This document shows positions 29,754 to 39,953 of a stretch of 64,000 nt of DNA, in pieces. This DNA is from Streptomyces sp. NBC_01465. GTDB taxonomy: Bacteria; Actinomycetota; Actinomycetes; Streptomycetales; Streptomycetaceae. The stretch lies in contig NZ_CP109467.1 in the NCBI RefSeq assembly GCF_036227325.1, positions 5,084,001 to 5,148,000 on the forward strand, written 5' to 3'. A program made the position numbers and the translations under genes. The notes under the pieces are model-generated. The model was not told where the DNA came from and made no database searches. It saw only the letters and a list, made by a program, of their open reading frames with translations. Position 1 is the first letter of the stretch, and every line of letters begins with the position of its first letter.

Positions 29754-30991
29754 CCGTCGATCCCCAACCCGAGCTCTTCACCTGGGAGTTCGCGACCGAC
29801 CCGTACCCCGCCTACGCCTGGCTGCGCGAGAACTCCCCGGTCCACAGGACGTCGCTCCCCAGCGGCGTGGAGGCCTGGCTGGTCACGCGGTACGCGGACG
29901 CCCGCCAGGCCCTGGCGGACCAGCGGCTCTCCAAGAACCCCGCGCACCACGCCGAGCCCGCCCACGCGAAGGGCAAGACGGGCATCCCCGGCGAGCGCAA
30001 GGCCGAGCTGATGACCCATCTCCTCAACATCGACCCACCGGACCACACGCGCCTGCGCCGCCTGGTCTCCAAGGCGTTCACGCCGCGCACGGTGGCCGAG
30101 TTCGCCCCGCGCGTGCAGGAGCTGACGGACGACCTCATCGACAAGTTCGCGGCCAAGGGCGAGGCGGACCTGATCCACGACTTCGCCTTCCCGCTCCCCA
30201 TCTATGCGATCTGCGACCTGCTCGGCGTCCCGCGCGAGGACCAGGACGACTTCCGCGACTGGGCCGGGATGATGATCCGGCACGGCGGCGGCCCGCGCGG
30301 CGGTGTGGCCCGCTCGGTCAAGAAGATGCGCAACTACCTCGCCGAACTCATCCACCGCAAACGCGAGAACCCCGGCGACGACCTGATCTCCCACCTCGTC
30401 AGCGCCAGCGACCACGGCGATCACCTCACCGAGAACGAGGCCGCCGCGATGGCGTTCATCCTCCTCTTCGCCGGCTTCGAGACGACCGTGAACCTGATCG
30501 GCAACGGCGTCCACTCCCTCCTCCGGAACCCGGACCAGCGCGAGCGCCTCCAGACCTCCCTCGCGGCGGGCGAGAGCGACCTGCTGGCCACCGGAGTCGA
30601 GGAACTGCTGCGCTACGACGGCCCGGTCGAGCTCGCGACCTGGCGCTTCGCCACCGAACCGCTGACGATCGGCGGCCAGGACATCGCCGAGGGCGACCCC
30701 GTGCTCGTCGTGCTCGCGGCCGCCGACCGCGACCCGGAGCGCTTCACCGCACCCGACACCCTCGACCTCTCCCGAAGTGACAACCAACACCTCGGATACG
30801 GCCACGGCATCCACTACTGCCTGGGTGCACCGCTCGCCCGCCTGGAGGGCCAGACGGCGCTCGCGACCCTCCTGACTCGCCTCCCGGACCTGCGACTTGC
30901 CGGGGAATCGACCGATTTGCGGTGGCGTGGCGGGCTCATCATGCGTGGACTGCGCACGCTGCCCGTGGAGTTCACCCCCGAAGAAAGCTGA
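29750..30991 (+). CDS. Cytochrome P450, CYP107-like
   Basis: 413 residues, soluble class I bacterial P450. Seen: the I-helix oxygen-activation motif LLFAGFETTVNL (near 243), the K-helix EELLR (ExxR) and the heme-binding loop HLGYGHGIHYCLGAPLAR with the axial Cys near residue 357. The GTG start overlaps the mazG stop. No ferredoxin or reductase gene is adjacent, so it must use redox partners encoded elsewhere. The conserved pairing with mazG suggests a housekeeping rather than a cluster-specific P450, but the substrate is unknown. Confidence 0.95.
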   Translation: MTVDPQPELFTWEFATDPYPAYAWLRENSPVHRTSLPSGVEAWLVTRYADARQALADQRLSKNPAHHAEPAHAKGKTGIPGERKAELMTHLLNIDPPDHTRLRRLVSKAFTPRTVAEFAPRVQELTDDLIDKFAAKGEADLIHDFAFPLPIYAICDLLGVPREDQDDFRDWAGMMIRHGGGPRGGVARSVKKMRNYLAELIHRKRENPGDDLISHLVSASDHGDHLTENEAAAMAFILLFAGFETTVNLIGNGVHSLLRNPDQRERLQTSLAAGESDLLATGVEELLRYDGPVELATWRFATEPLTIGGQDIAEGDPVLVVLAAADRDPERFTAPDTLDLSRSDNQHLGYGHGIHYCLGAPLARLEGQTALATLLTRLPDLRLAGESTDLRWRGGLIMRGLRTLPVEFTPEES

Positions 30992-31037
30992 CGGATCGTC
31001 AAACCTGTGACTTTCACGTGATCTGCGCTGCATCGAC

Positions 31038-31067
31038 TTGTGACCGACGTTCGATTCCGGCTACGTT
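31038..31067 (+). promoter_or_regulatory. Candidate promoter of the first rpf gene
   Basis: TTGTGA (31038-31043) and TACGTT (31062-31067) are spaced by 18 bases, a sigma-70-like pair located 38 bases before the start codon. Confidence 0.35.
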
Positions 31068-31104
31068 CACCGTTCGACTCATCCGTCACACGGAAGGCCC
31101 TCGC

Positions 31105-31971
31105 ATGCGCTCCGGGAACGGTCGGCATCGCCGCCCTCGTCAGGCTCCCGCAATCGTCGTAGCGGCAGGAGTGACGGGTTCGGCCATCGCGATTCCGCTG
31201 CTGGCCGCCACCGGCGCCCACGCCGCGGACTCCACCACCTGGGACCGGGTCGCGCTCTGCGAGAGCGGCGGCATGTGGAGCGCCGATCTCGGCAACGGCT
31301 ACTACGGCGGTCTGCAGTTCTCGCAGGAGAAGTGGGAGAACTACGGCGGCGCGGAGTACGCCGAGCGCGCCGACCTCGCCAGCCGCGCCCAGCAGATCGC
31401 GGTGGCCGAGAAGATCCTCGCCGCGGAGGGCACGAAGCCCTGGGCGAGCTGCGCGGGCATCTCCGGCCTCGCGAAGGAGTACAACTCCGGCTCCTCGGCC
31501 ACACCGTCGGTCGACCCCGGCGCGGAGGACACCGCGACCCCGACGCCCTCGGCGACCGAGACCCCCTCGGACACGGCGACCCCCTCCGCGACCCCCTCGC
31601 CCTCGGCGACCCCGTCGGACACGGCCTCGCCCACCCCCTCGGCGAGCGCGAGCGACGACGCCGGTACGGGTGCGGACAAGAGCGAGGACGCGGGCAAGGA
31701 CACCGGCGCCGGTACGGGCAAGCACCGCGGCAGCGAGGACACCAGCGGCCGTACGGACAGCTCCAAGGCCTCCCGCGGCGAGACCCCGGAGCGCTCCGAC
31801 GCCACCGAGGGCAGCTACACGGTCCGCTCCGGCGACAACCTCTGGGCCATTGCGGACGCACACGACATTCAGGGCGGCTGGCCGGCGCTCTACGCCGCCA
31901 ACCAGAAGACGGTCGGAGCGGACCCGGACCTCATCGTTCCTGGCCAGAGCCTTGTTCTGGGCGAAAAGTAG
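31105..31971 (+). CDS. Resuscitation-promoting-factor-like muralytic protein with LysM
   Basis: 288 residues. Signal peptide (VVAAGVTGSAIAIPLLAATG, cleavage AHA-ADS near residue 39). The Rpf/transglycosylase-like domain is next, with catalytic Glu in WDRVALCESGGMW followed by [20 protein letters not shown] Thr/Pro/Ser-rich linker (about 135-235) carries TP-S repeats. The C-terminal LysM module (GSYTVRSGDNLWAIADAHD) binds peptidoglycan. Rpf enzymes cleave peptidoglycan during spore germination and dormancy exit. It lies immediately upstream of a second rpf gene but lacks the riboswitch that the second one has. The S. coelicolor counterpart may be rpfC (from memory, uncertain). Confidence 0.93.
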   Translation: MRSGNGRHRRPRQAPAIVVAAGVTGSAIAIPLLAATGAHAADSTTWDRVALCESGGMWSADLGNGYYGGLQFSQEKWENYGGAEYAERADLASRAQQIAVAEKILAAEGTKPWASCAGISGLAKEYNSGSSATPSVDPGAEDTATPTPSATETPSDTATPSATPSPSATPSDTASPTPSASASDDAGTGADKSEDAGKDTGAGTGKHRGSEDTSGRTDSSKASRGETPERSDATEGSYTVRSGDNLWAIADAHDIQGGWPALYAANQKTVGADPDLIVPGQSLVLGEK

Positions 31972-32115
31972 GGGTACTTGACCCCCTTCTGTCCGCTTTT
32001 ATCCAAGTGAGACAAGGGTCTCGTCACTCTTCGCGCGCGCCTCGTTCTCCCCACCCGATCACGCCGTCCCCCACCTGCGTAAATGTGTGTTCCCTGTGTG
32101 CAACAGGTGGAGTTT

Positions 32116-32147
32116 CGCCCCGATGTTCGTCTTTGAACATCGGGGCG
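32116..32147 (+). terminator. Strong hairpin terminator between the two rpf genes
   Basis: Perfect 13-bp stem CGCCCCGATGTTC / GAACATCGGGGCG with loop GTCTTT, 144 bases after the first rpf stop and just upstream of the riboswitch. A 7-bp inverted repeat CCACCTG (32071-32077) / CAGGTGG (32104-32110) lies immediately before it. Confidence 0.65.
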
Positions 32148-32194
32148 ACGTGTGTTTACGGTCTAAGCCGCTCGTCAAAGCGAGCACCAACGAC

Positions 32195-32372
32195 CGTCAC
32201 GCCGAATCCTGCCGTCGGTCGCTGGGATTACTCGACGCGTAAAGCGCCGTAGGCAGGAGCGGGGGACCCAGGTAAGTGCCGGGAGACCGGCTTGGGGTTA
32301 AGCCGAGCGCTAGGACGCTCGGCCGGGCAACTCATTGGCCCGAACCCGACAGCTCACCTCGTAGGCGTCGGT
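32195..32372 (+). promoter_or_regulatory. ydaO/yuaA c-di-AMP riboswitch upstream of rpfA
   Basis: The RF00379 landmarks appear in order: GCCGAATCCTGCC (32201 on), CGGGGGACCCAGGTAA (32260 on), TTGGGGTTAAGCCG, CCGGGCAACTC, and the 3' core CCCGAACCCGACAGCTCACC with CTCGTAGGCG (32339-32367). The aptamer ends next to the Shine-Dalgarno GAGGAG (32373-32378). In Streptomyces this class senses c-di-AMP and attenuates rpfA (established knowledge). Confidence 0.92.
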
Positions 32373-32374
32373 GA

Positions 32375-33130
<756 letters not shown>

Positions 33131-33144
33131 TCCCCGCTCCTCAG

Positions 33145-33195
33145 AGCTCCCCGGCCCGGCGCGACTCCCCCCGTTTGCGCCGGGTCGGGGCTTTT
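33145..33195 (+). terminator. Rho-independent terminator of rpfA
   Basis: Stem CCCCGGCCCGGCGC / GCGCCGGGTCGGGG with one mismatch, followed by CTTTTTGCG. It lies directly after the rpfA stop. Confidence 0.85.
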
Positions 33196-33202
33196 TGCGT
33201 TA

Positions 33203-34599
<1,397 letters not shown>

Positions 34600-34614
34600 G
34601 CCTGTAGTTACCCG

Positions 34615-34651
34615 CGTCCCCGCACACGGTCCCGTACCGTGTGCGGGGACG
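34615..34651 (+). terminator. Terminator of eno
   Basis: Perfect 16-bp stem CGTCCCCGCACACGGT / ACCGTGTGCGGGGACG around CCCGT, 15 bases after the eno stop; no T-run. The next gene starts 30 bases later, so some read-through is possible. Confidence 0.75.
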
Positions 34652-34681
34652 TAGGTGCGTAACGGGGAGGCGGAGAGCGAC

Positions 34682-35152
34682 ATGGCAGCGGACAAACGGG
34701 ACCGGTTCTCCACCGCGACCAGGATCCGCATCCTCGGCGAGCAGACCGCCGCCCGCGTCTACCGCTCGCAGACCCGCCGCCAGGCCCGCCGCTCGCGCCT
34801 CACCGGCCGGGCCGCGCTCCTCGTCATGGTCGTGTGCACGCTGATCGTGGCGCTCGCGTACCCGATGCGTCAGTACGTGTCCCAGCGCGCGGACATCGCC
34901 GAGCAGCGCAAGCAGTCCGAGGACGCGCGCAAGCGGGTCGAGGAGCTGCGGGACGAGAAGGCCAGGCTCCAGGACCCGGCGTACATCGAGCGCCTGGCCC
35001 GCGAGCACCTTCATTACGTACGGCCCGGGGAGACCGGTTTCACGATCGTCGACCCGGACGCGCGTGCCACCAGCACCGACGACCGGGGCGCCGCAGACCG
35101 CCCCTGGTACTCCAACCTCTGGGACGGCGTGGACAACGCCGACCGCCACTGA
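34682..35152 (+). CDS. divIC: Septum-formation initiator, DivIC/FtsB family
   Basis: 156 residues, bitopic: basic cytoplasmic N-terminus (about 1-45, many Arg), one helix (AALLVMVVCTLIVALAYPM), then an extracytoplasmic coiled coil (QRADIAEQRKQSEDARKRVE) and the family motif DPAYIERLAREHLHYVRPGE. It forms the FtsB/FtsL/FtsQ-type divisome subcomplex. ATG 34682 has GGAGG upstream. Its position directly after eno is the conserved actinobacterial order. It forms an operon with the DUF501 and Ppx genes (23-base gap, then an overlap). Confidence 0.93.
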   Translation: MAADKRDRFSTATRIRILGEQTAARVYRSQTRRQARRSRLTGRAALLVMVVCTLIVALAYPMRQYVSQRADIAEQRKQSEDARKRVEELRDEKARLQDPAYIERLAREHLHYVRPGETGFTIVDPDARATSTDDRGAADRPWYSNLWDGVDNADRH

Positions 35153-35175
35153 TCACCACCACTTACGGAACGAAG

Positions 35176-35706
35176 ATGCAGACGCCCCCTCCGCAGACCG
35201 AGTCCACCGCGCCCACGGATGCGGACATCGCCGCCTTCCAGGAGCAGCTGGGCCGCCCGCCGCGCGGACTGCGCGCGATCGCCCACCGCTGCCCGTGCGG
35301 CAACCCGGACGTGGTCGAGACGGCCCCGAAGCTGCCCGACGGCACGCCCTTCCCGACGACCTTCTACCTCACGTGCCCGCGCGCGGCCTCCGCGATCGGC
35401 ACCCTTGAGGCGAACGGCGTCATGAAGGAGATGACGGAGCGCCTGGCGACCGACCCCGAGCTGGCGGCCGCGTACCGCAAGGCGCACGAGGACTACATCG
35501 CCCGCCGCGACGCGATCGAGGTCCTGGAGGGCTTCCCGAGCGCGGGCGGCATGCCGGACCGGGTGAAGTGCCTGCACGTGCTGGTCGGCCACTCGCTGGC
35601 CGCCGGTCCCGGCGTGAACCCGCTGGGCGACGAGGCGATCGCGATGCTGCCGGAGTGGTGGGCGAAGGGCCCGTGCGTCACGCCCTGCGCGGAGGCTTCG
35701 GAGTGA
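35176..35706 (+). CDS. DUF501 protein
   Basis: 176 residues, cytoplasmic. DUF501 proteins have conserved Cys and His residues: AHRCPCGNPDVVETAP near the N-terminus, FPTTFYLTCPRAASAIGTLE, and the C-terminal MPDRVKCLHVLVGHSLAAGPGVNPLGDEA. The Cys pattern suggests a metal site, but the biochemical role is unknown. Between divIC and ppx in nearly all actinobacteria. The TGA overlaps the GTG of ppx (GTGA), so expression is coupled. Confidence 0.93.
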   Translation: MQTPPPQTESTAPTDADIAAFQEQLGRPPRGLRAIAHRCPCGNPDVVETAPKLPDGTPFPTTFYLTCPRAASAIGTLEANGVMKEMTERLATDPELAAAYRKAHEDYIARRDAIEVLEGFPSAGGMPDRVKCLHVLVGHSLAAGPGVNPLGDEAIAMLPEWWAKGPCVTPCAEASE

Positions 35707-36650
35707 CCCGCGCCGCTGCCATCGACTGCGGTACGAACTCGATCCGCCTCCTGATCGCGGACGCAGACCCTGCCACGGGCGAGCTCGTCGAGCTGGACCG
35801 CCGGATGACGATCGTCCGCCTCGGCCAGGGCGTGGACAAGACCGGGCGTCTGGCCCCCGAGGCCCTGGAACGGACCTTCGCCGCGTGCCGCGAGTACGCG
35901 GAGGCCATCAAGGCCCACGGCGCGGACAAGATCCGCTTCGTTGCGACGTCCGCCTCGCGCGACGCCGAGAACCGCGACGAGTTCGTTAGCGGCGTCCGCG
36001 ACATTCTGGGCGTCGAGCCCGAGGTGATCAGCGGCGACGAGGAGGCCCGGCTCTCCTTCGCGGGCGCGCTGAGCGCGCTGTACGAGCGCGGGGATGCCCA
36101 CCCTGTGCGCTCCCTCGTCGTCGACGTCGGCGGTGGCTCCACGGAGTTCGTCATCGGCACCGAGACCATGGAGTCCGCAACCGTGGAGGCGGCCCGCTCC
36201 GTCGACATCGGCTGTGTCCGGCTCACCGAGCGCCACGGCCTCACCGGCGACCCGCTCACCCCCGAACAGATCGCCGCCGTGCGTGCGGACATCGACAAGG
36301 CCCTCGACCAGGTGGCCGAGACCGTCCCGCTCACCGAGGCGCACACGGTCGTCGGGCTGGCCGGCACGGTGACCACCCTTGCCGGGATCGCGCTCCAGCT
36401 GCCGGCCTACGACTCGGCGGCCATCCACCGTTCCGTTCTCTCGTACCACCAGGTGAAGTCGGTCACCCATCGCCTGCTCCGTGCGACGCACGACGAGCGC
36501 GCGGCGATCCCGGTGATGCACCCGGGCCGGGTGGACGTGATCTGCGCGGGGGCCCTCATCGTCCTCGCGATCATGGAGCGCACCGGCACGCGCGATCTGC
36601 TGGTTTCGGAGCACGACATCCTCGACGGGATCCTCTGGTCCCTCGTCTGA
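35703..36650 (+). CDS. ppx: Ppx/GppA exopolyphosphatase
   Basis: 315 residues, the short actinobacterial form with only the two actin-like ATPase lobes and no HD domain. Phosphate 1 motif AAIDCGTNSIRLLIAD, second-lobe motif LVVDVGGGSTEFVIG and adenosine-like motif VVGLAGTVTTLAGIAL are present. It hydrolyses inorganic polyphosphate and/or pppGpp. The GTG start overlaps the DUF501 stop. It ends the divIC operon. The 345-base region after it belongs to ndh control. Confidence 0.95.
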   Translation: MTRAAAIDCGTNSIRLLIADADPATGELVELDRRMTIVRLGQGVDKTGRLAPEALERTFAACREYAEAIKAHGADKIRFVATSASRDAENRDEFVSGVRDILGVEPEVISGDEEARLSFAGALSALYERGDAHPVRSLVVDVGGGSTEFVIGTETMESATVEAARSVDIGCVRLTERHGLTGDPLTPEQIAAVRADIDKALDQVAETVPLTEAHTVVGLAGTVTTLAGIALQLPAYDSAAIHRSVLSYHQVKSVTHRLLRATHDERAAIPVMHPGRVDVICAGALIVLAIMERTGTRDLLVSEHDILDGILWSLV

Positions 36651-36670
36651 TCGATCAGACGGAACCAAGT

Positions 36671-36688
36671 TCGTGAAGTTCTTCACAA
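36671..36688. promoter_or_regulatory. Rex-like (NADH/NAD+ sensing) operator
   Basis: TCGTGAA-GTTC-TTCACAA matches the Streptomyces Rex consensus TTGTGAA-N4-TTCACAA with one mismatch. It lies 21 bases after the ppx stop and 308 bases before ndh, a respiratory NADH dehydrogenase gene of the class Rex controls. Confidence 0.65.
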
Positions 36689-36859
36689 GGAAAAGGGGCC
36701 TGTTGGCCGACGCGGGGGGACTTATGGCCCTCATACGCGGCCCGCAGGGCCTGAGTGCGTGCATTTCGGGCGGCCGCTGATGCGTTACAGCGGTGTTAAT
36801 AGGACCAGTGGTCTACCCGCCGGTAAGCCGTGAGGGCCAGTTCAGCGGGGGTGTTCAAC

Positions 36860-36925
36860 GTGCCCACGTACCCCTTGGTTCCCTTGCGCGACCATGACGT
36901 GTGTCACGTGAGCCGCGCAGTGTAG
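36860..36925 (+). CDS. Possible leader peptide (uORF) in the ndh leader
   Basis: A 21-codon reading frame, MPTYPLVPLRDHDVCHVSRA plus Val, with GTG start, a GGGGGTG ribosome-site-like sequence eight bases upstream and a TAG at 36923-36925. It ends 70 bases before the ndh ATG. The ending HDVCHVSRAV loosely resembles Streptomyces leader peptides of the RRHVDL-RV-A-C type. Expression is unproven. Confidence 0.35.
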   Translation: MPTYPLVPLRDHDVCHVSRAV

Positions 36926-36995
36926 CAGAGGCCCCCTCGAAGCTTGTGAAGGGGCGCACGAGCACCCCCTGCCGAGGGGGTGGATACTCGATGGC

Positions 36996-38390
36996 ATGAG
37001 CACCACGGAGCGTCCCAGGATCCTCGTAGTAGGTGGCGGGTACGTAGGCCTGTACGCAGCTCGACGCATCCTCAAGAAGATGCGTTACGCGGAAGCGACC
37101 GTCACGGTCGTCGACCCGCGCTCGTACATGACGTACCAGCCCTTCCTCCCCGAAGCCGCCGCAGGCAGCATCTCCCCGCGTCACGTCGTCGTCCCGCTGC
37201 GACGCGTCGTCCGTGGGGCCGAGGTGCTCACCGGCCGCGTCACGACCATCGACCAGGACCGCAAGGTCGCCACCGTCGCGCCGCTCGTCGGCGAGGCGTA
37301 CGAGCTGCCCTTCGACTACCTGGTGATCGCGATGGGTGCGGTCTCCCGCACCTTCCCGATCCCCGGCCTGGCCGAGCAGGGCATCGGCATGAAGGGCGTG
37401 GAGGAGGCCATCGGTCTCCGCAACCACGTCCTGGAGCAGCTGGACAAGGCCGACTCCACGACCGACGAGGACGTCCGCCGCAAGGCGCTGACCTTCGTCT
37501 TCGTGGGTGGCGGCTTCGCCGGCGCCGAGACCGTGGGCGAGGTGGAGGACATGGCGCGCGACGCGGCCAAGTACTACACCAACGTCAAGCGCGAGGACAT
37601 GCGTTTCATCCTCGTCGACGTCGCCGACAAGATCCTTCCCGAGGTCGGGCCCGAGCTCGGCACCTGGGGCAAGGAGCACCTCGAGGGCCGCGGCATCGAG
37701 GTCTACCTCAAGACCGGCATGGACTCCTGCGTCGACGGCCACGTTGTCCTCAACAACGGCCTCGAGGTCGACTCCAACACCCTGGTGTGGACCGCGGGCG
37801 TCAAGCCCAACCCGGCGCTGTCGCGCTTCGGCCTCCCGCTCGGCCCCCGCGGCCACGTGGACGCCCAGCCGACGCTCCAGGTCACCGGCACCGACTACAT
37901 CTGGGCCGCAGGCGACAACGCCCAGGTCCCGGACCTCGCCGCGATCAAGGCCGGTACGCCGCCCGAGCGCGCCTGGTGCCCGCCGAACGCCCAGCACGCG
38001 CTGCGTCAGGCCAAGGTCCTCGGCGACAACGTGATCTCCGGCATGCGGGGCTTCCCGCAGAAGGAGTACAGCCACGCCAACAAGGGTGCTGTGGCCGGTC
38101 TCGGCCTCCACAAGGGCGTCGCGATGATCGTCATGGGCAAGATGAAGATCAGGCTCAAGGGCCGTCTCGCCTGGTACATGCACCGTGGCTACCACGGTCT
38201 GGCCGTGCCCACCTGGAACCGCAAGATCCGCGTCTTCGCCGACTGGACCCTCGCGATGTTCCTCAAGCGCGAGGTCGTCTCGCTCGGCGCCATGGAGACT
38301 CCCCGCGAGGAGTTCTACGAGGCAGCCAAGCCCGCTCCGGCTCCGGCCGCCGCGGTGAAGAGCGAGGGCGAGAAGGCCAAGGCCTCCTAG
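36996..38390 (+). CDS. ndh: Type II NADH dehydrogenase (NDH-2)
   Basis: 464 residues. It transfers electrons from NADH to menaquinone without proton pumping. FAD-binding Rossmann motif RILVVGGGYVGLYAARR (9-25), NAD-binding second motif FVFVGGGFAGAETVGEVEDM (near 167), conserved quinone/FAD block DYIWAAGDNAQVPD (near 302), and a C-terminal amphipathic, membrane-associating part with MHRGYHGLAVPTW. A short Ala/Pro/Lys tail ends the protein. It is peripheral on the inner face of the membrane. The Rex-like operator upstream predicts induction at high NADH/NAD+. Confidence 0.95.
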   Translation: MSTTERPRILVVGGGYVGLYAARRILKKMRYAEATVTVVDPRSYMTYQPFLPEAAAGSISPRHVVVPLRRVVRGAEVLTGRVTTIDQDRKVATVAPLVGEAYELPFDYLVIAMGAVSRTFPIPGLAEQGIGMKGVEEAIGLRNHVLEQLDKADSTTDEDVRRKALTFVFVGGGFAGAETVGEVEDMARDAAKYYTNVKREDMRFILVDVADKILPEVGPELGTWGKEHLEGRGIEVYLKTGMDSCVDGHVVLNNGLEVDSNTLVWTAGVKPNPALSRFGLPLGPRGHVDAQPTLQVTGTDYIWAAGDNAQVPDLAAIKAGTPPERAWCPPNAQHALRQAKVLGDNVISGMRGFPQKEYSHANKGAVAGLGLHKGVAMIVMGKMKIRLKGRLAWYMHRGYHGLAVPTWNRKIRVFADWTLAMFLKREVVSLGAMETPREEFYEAAKPAPAPAAAVKSEGEKAKAS

Positions 38391-38412
38391 CGCTCCCGTA
38401 GTACCGAACGTC

Positions 38413-38456
38413 CCGAAGGGACCGTCCGCCATCCGTGGTGCGGGCGGTCCCTTCGG
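38413..38456 (+). terminator. Terminator of ndh
   Basis: Stem CCGAAGGGACCGTCCGC / GCGGGCGGTCCCTTCGG with a ten-base loop and a short CGTTTC tail, 22 bases after the stop; one G-T type mismatch. Confidence 0.8.
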
Positions 38457-38587
38457 CGTTTCGCGACGGATATACATGTACGGGCCATGGATTTTACGTT
38501 CCCGTTACGCGGTACTGGGACTGCGCACAGGGGACTTCGGTGTTTACGTATTGCTGAGCATTTCCCATCGTTACGGAGGTGTGCGCC

Positions 38588-39877
38588 ATGGCCGACGCCG
38601 CGCTGCGGCTGACCGCTCTTGCCGAGGAACTGCTGGGGACGCCGCTCCCGGTCCGCATCCGGACCTGGGACGGCAGTGAGTCAGGGCCCCCCGGCGCTCC
38701 CGTAGTTGTCCTTCGCCACCGTCGCGCCCTGCGCCGTCTGCTGTGGAAACCCGGCGAACTCGGCCTCGCCCGCGCCTGGGTGGCCGGTGAACTGGACATC
38801 GAGGGCGACCTGTACGAGGCGCTCGACCTGCTGGCCGGTCTGCTCTGGGAGCGCGGGGCCGACGCCAAGGACGCCGTCCATCCGATACGCAACCCCGCAC
38901 TGCGCACCGCCGCCCGCCAACTGCTGGCCATCGCGGGACCGTATCCGCCACCGCCGCCACCGCCCGAGGAACTCCGCCACCGCCGCGGCATGGTGCACAC
39001 CAAGCGCCGCGACAAGAAGGCCATCAGCCACCACTACGACGTCGGCAACGACTTCTACGAGCTCGTCCTCGGCCCGTCCATGGTCTACTCCTGCGCCTTC
39101 TTCGGCGAGGACTCCACCCTCGAAGAGGCCCAGCGCGACAAGCTCGACCTGGTCTGCCGCAAGCTCGACCTCAAGGAGGGCATGCGCCTGCTCGACGTCG
39201 GCTGTGGCTGGGGCTCGATGGCCATCCACGCGGCACGCGAGTACGGCGTCCAGGTGACCGGTGTGACGCTCTCCACCGAACAGGCCGCGTACGCCCGCAA
39301 GCGCATCGCCGAGGAAGGTCTCACCGACCGCATCGAGATCCGGGTCCAGGACTACCGGGACGTCAGGGGCGGTCCGTACGACGCGATCTCCTCGATCGGG
39401 ATGGCCGAGCACGTCGGCTCGGTGCGCTACCGGGAGTACGCGGACGACCTCTACGCACTCCTGAAGCCGGGCGGCCGGCTGCTCAACCACCAGATCGCGC
39501 GCCGCCCCGAACGGGACGAATCGGCGTACCACGTCGACGACTTCATCGACGCCTACGTCTTCCCCGACGGCGAACTCGCTCCGGTCGGCCGCACCCTGGC
39601 CACCCTGGAGGAGGCGGGCTTCGAGGCTCGCGACGTCCAGGTCCTCCGCGAGCACTACGCGCTCACCCTGCGCCGGTGGGTCGCCAACCTGGAAGCGCGG
39701 TGGCCCGAGGCGGTACGGATGACGAGTCCCGGCCGGGCGAGGGTCTGGCGGCTCTACATGGCCGCGTCCGCGCTCTCCTTCGAACGCAACCGGATCGGCG
39801 TCAACCAGATCCTGGCCGTGAAGACCCCGGAGGGCGGGGCTTCGGGCGTACGGCTGCGGCCGCGCAGCTGGAACTGA
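38588..39877 (+). CDS. cfa: Cyclopropane-fatty-acyl-phospholipid synthase family methyltransferase
   Basis: 429 residues. It uses SAM to convert cis-unsaturated acyl chains of membrane phospholipids. A lipid-binding N-terminal domain (1-135) is followed by the Cfa/CmaA core. Seen: AISHHYDVGNDFYELVLGPSMVYSCAFF (conserved bicarbonate/lipid region, given in two parts AISHHYDVGNDFY and SMVYSCAFF), motif I LLDVGCGWGSMAIHAA (near 201), GVTLSTEQAAYA, and SIGMAEHVG with the catalytic Glu/His pair. ATG 38588 is used because GGAGG lies eight bases upstream. A perfect 18-bp terminator follows. Confidence 0.93.
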   Translation: MADAALRLTALAEELLGTPLPVRIRTWDGSESGPPGAPVVVLRHRRALRRLLWKPGELGLARAWVAGELDIEGDLYEALDLLAGLLWERGADAKDAVHPIRNPALRTAARQLLAIAGPYPPPPPPPEELRHRRGMVHTKRRDKKAISHHYDVGNDFYELVLGPSMVYSCAFFGEDSTLEEAQRDKLDLVCRKLDLKEGMRLLDVGCGWGSMAIHAAREYGVQVTGVTLSTEQAAYARKRIAEEGLTDRIEIRVQDYRDVRGGPYDAISSIGMAEHVGSVRYREYADDLYALLKPGGRLLNHQIARRPERDESAYHVDDFIDAYVFPDGELAPVGRTLATLEEAGFEARDVQVLREHYALTLRRWVANLEARWPEAVRMTSPGRARVWRLYMAASALSFERNRIGVNQILAVKTPEGGASGVRLRPRSWN

Positions 39878-39888
39878 GGCGTGCGCAC

Positions 39889-39931
39889 GCGACGGGCCCC
39901 GGACATCATCAGCATGTCCGGGGCCCGTCGC
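39889..39931. terminator. Bidirectional terminator
   Basis: Perfect 18-bp arms GCGACGGGCCCCGGACAT and ATGTCCGGGGCCCGTCGC around CATCAGC, between the convergent cfa and ABC permease genes. Confidence 0.88.
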
Positions 39932-39953
39932 CGTACGCTCAACTGCCGTACTG

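Larger units (their letters stand above)
36651..36995 (+). promoter_or_regulatory. Long intergenic leader of ndh
   Basis: 345 bases with no full gene. It holds the Rex-like site (36671-36688), a candidate uORF (36860-36925), a short palindromic TGACGTGTGTCA (36897-36908) and a CCCCCT/AGGGGG hairpin close to the start codon (36964-36981). Promoter hexamers are not clear. Confidence 0.5.

Noticed and set aside
31540..31660. Short repeats in the first rpf gene considered as a CRISPR or minisatellite
   Set aside because: They encode the TP-S linker of the Rpf protein and are imperfect codon-level repeats.
36855..38477. 540-codon minus-strand frame covering ndh
   Set aside because: Shadow of ndh; the plus-strand protein carries both nucleotide-binding motifs.
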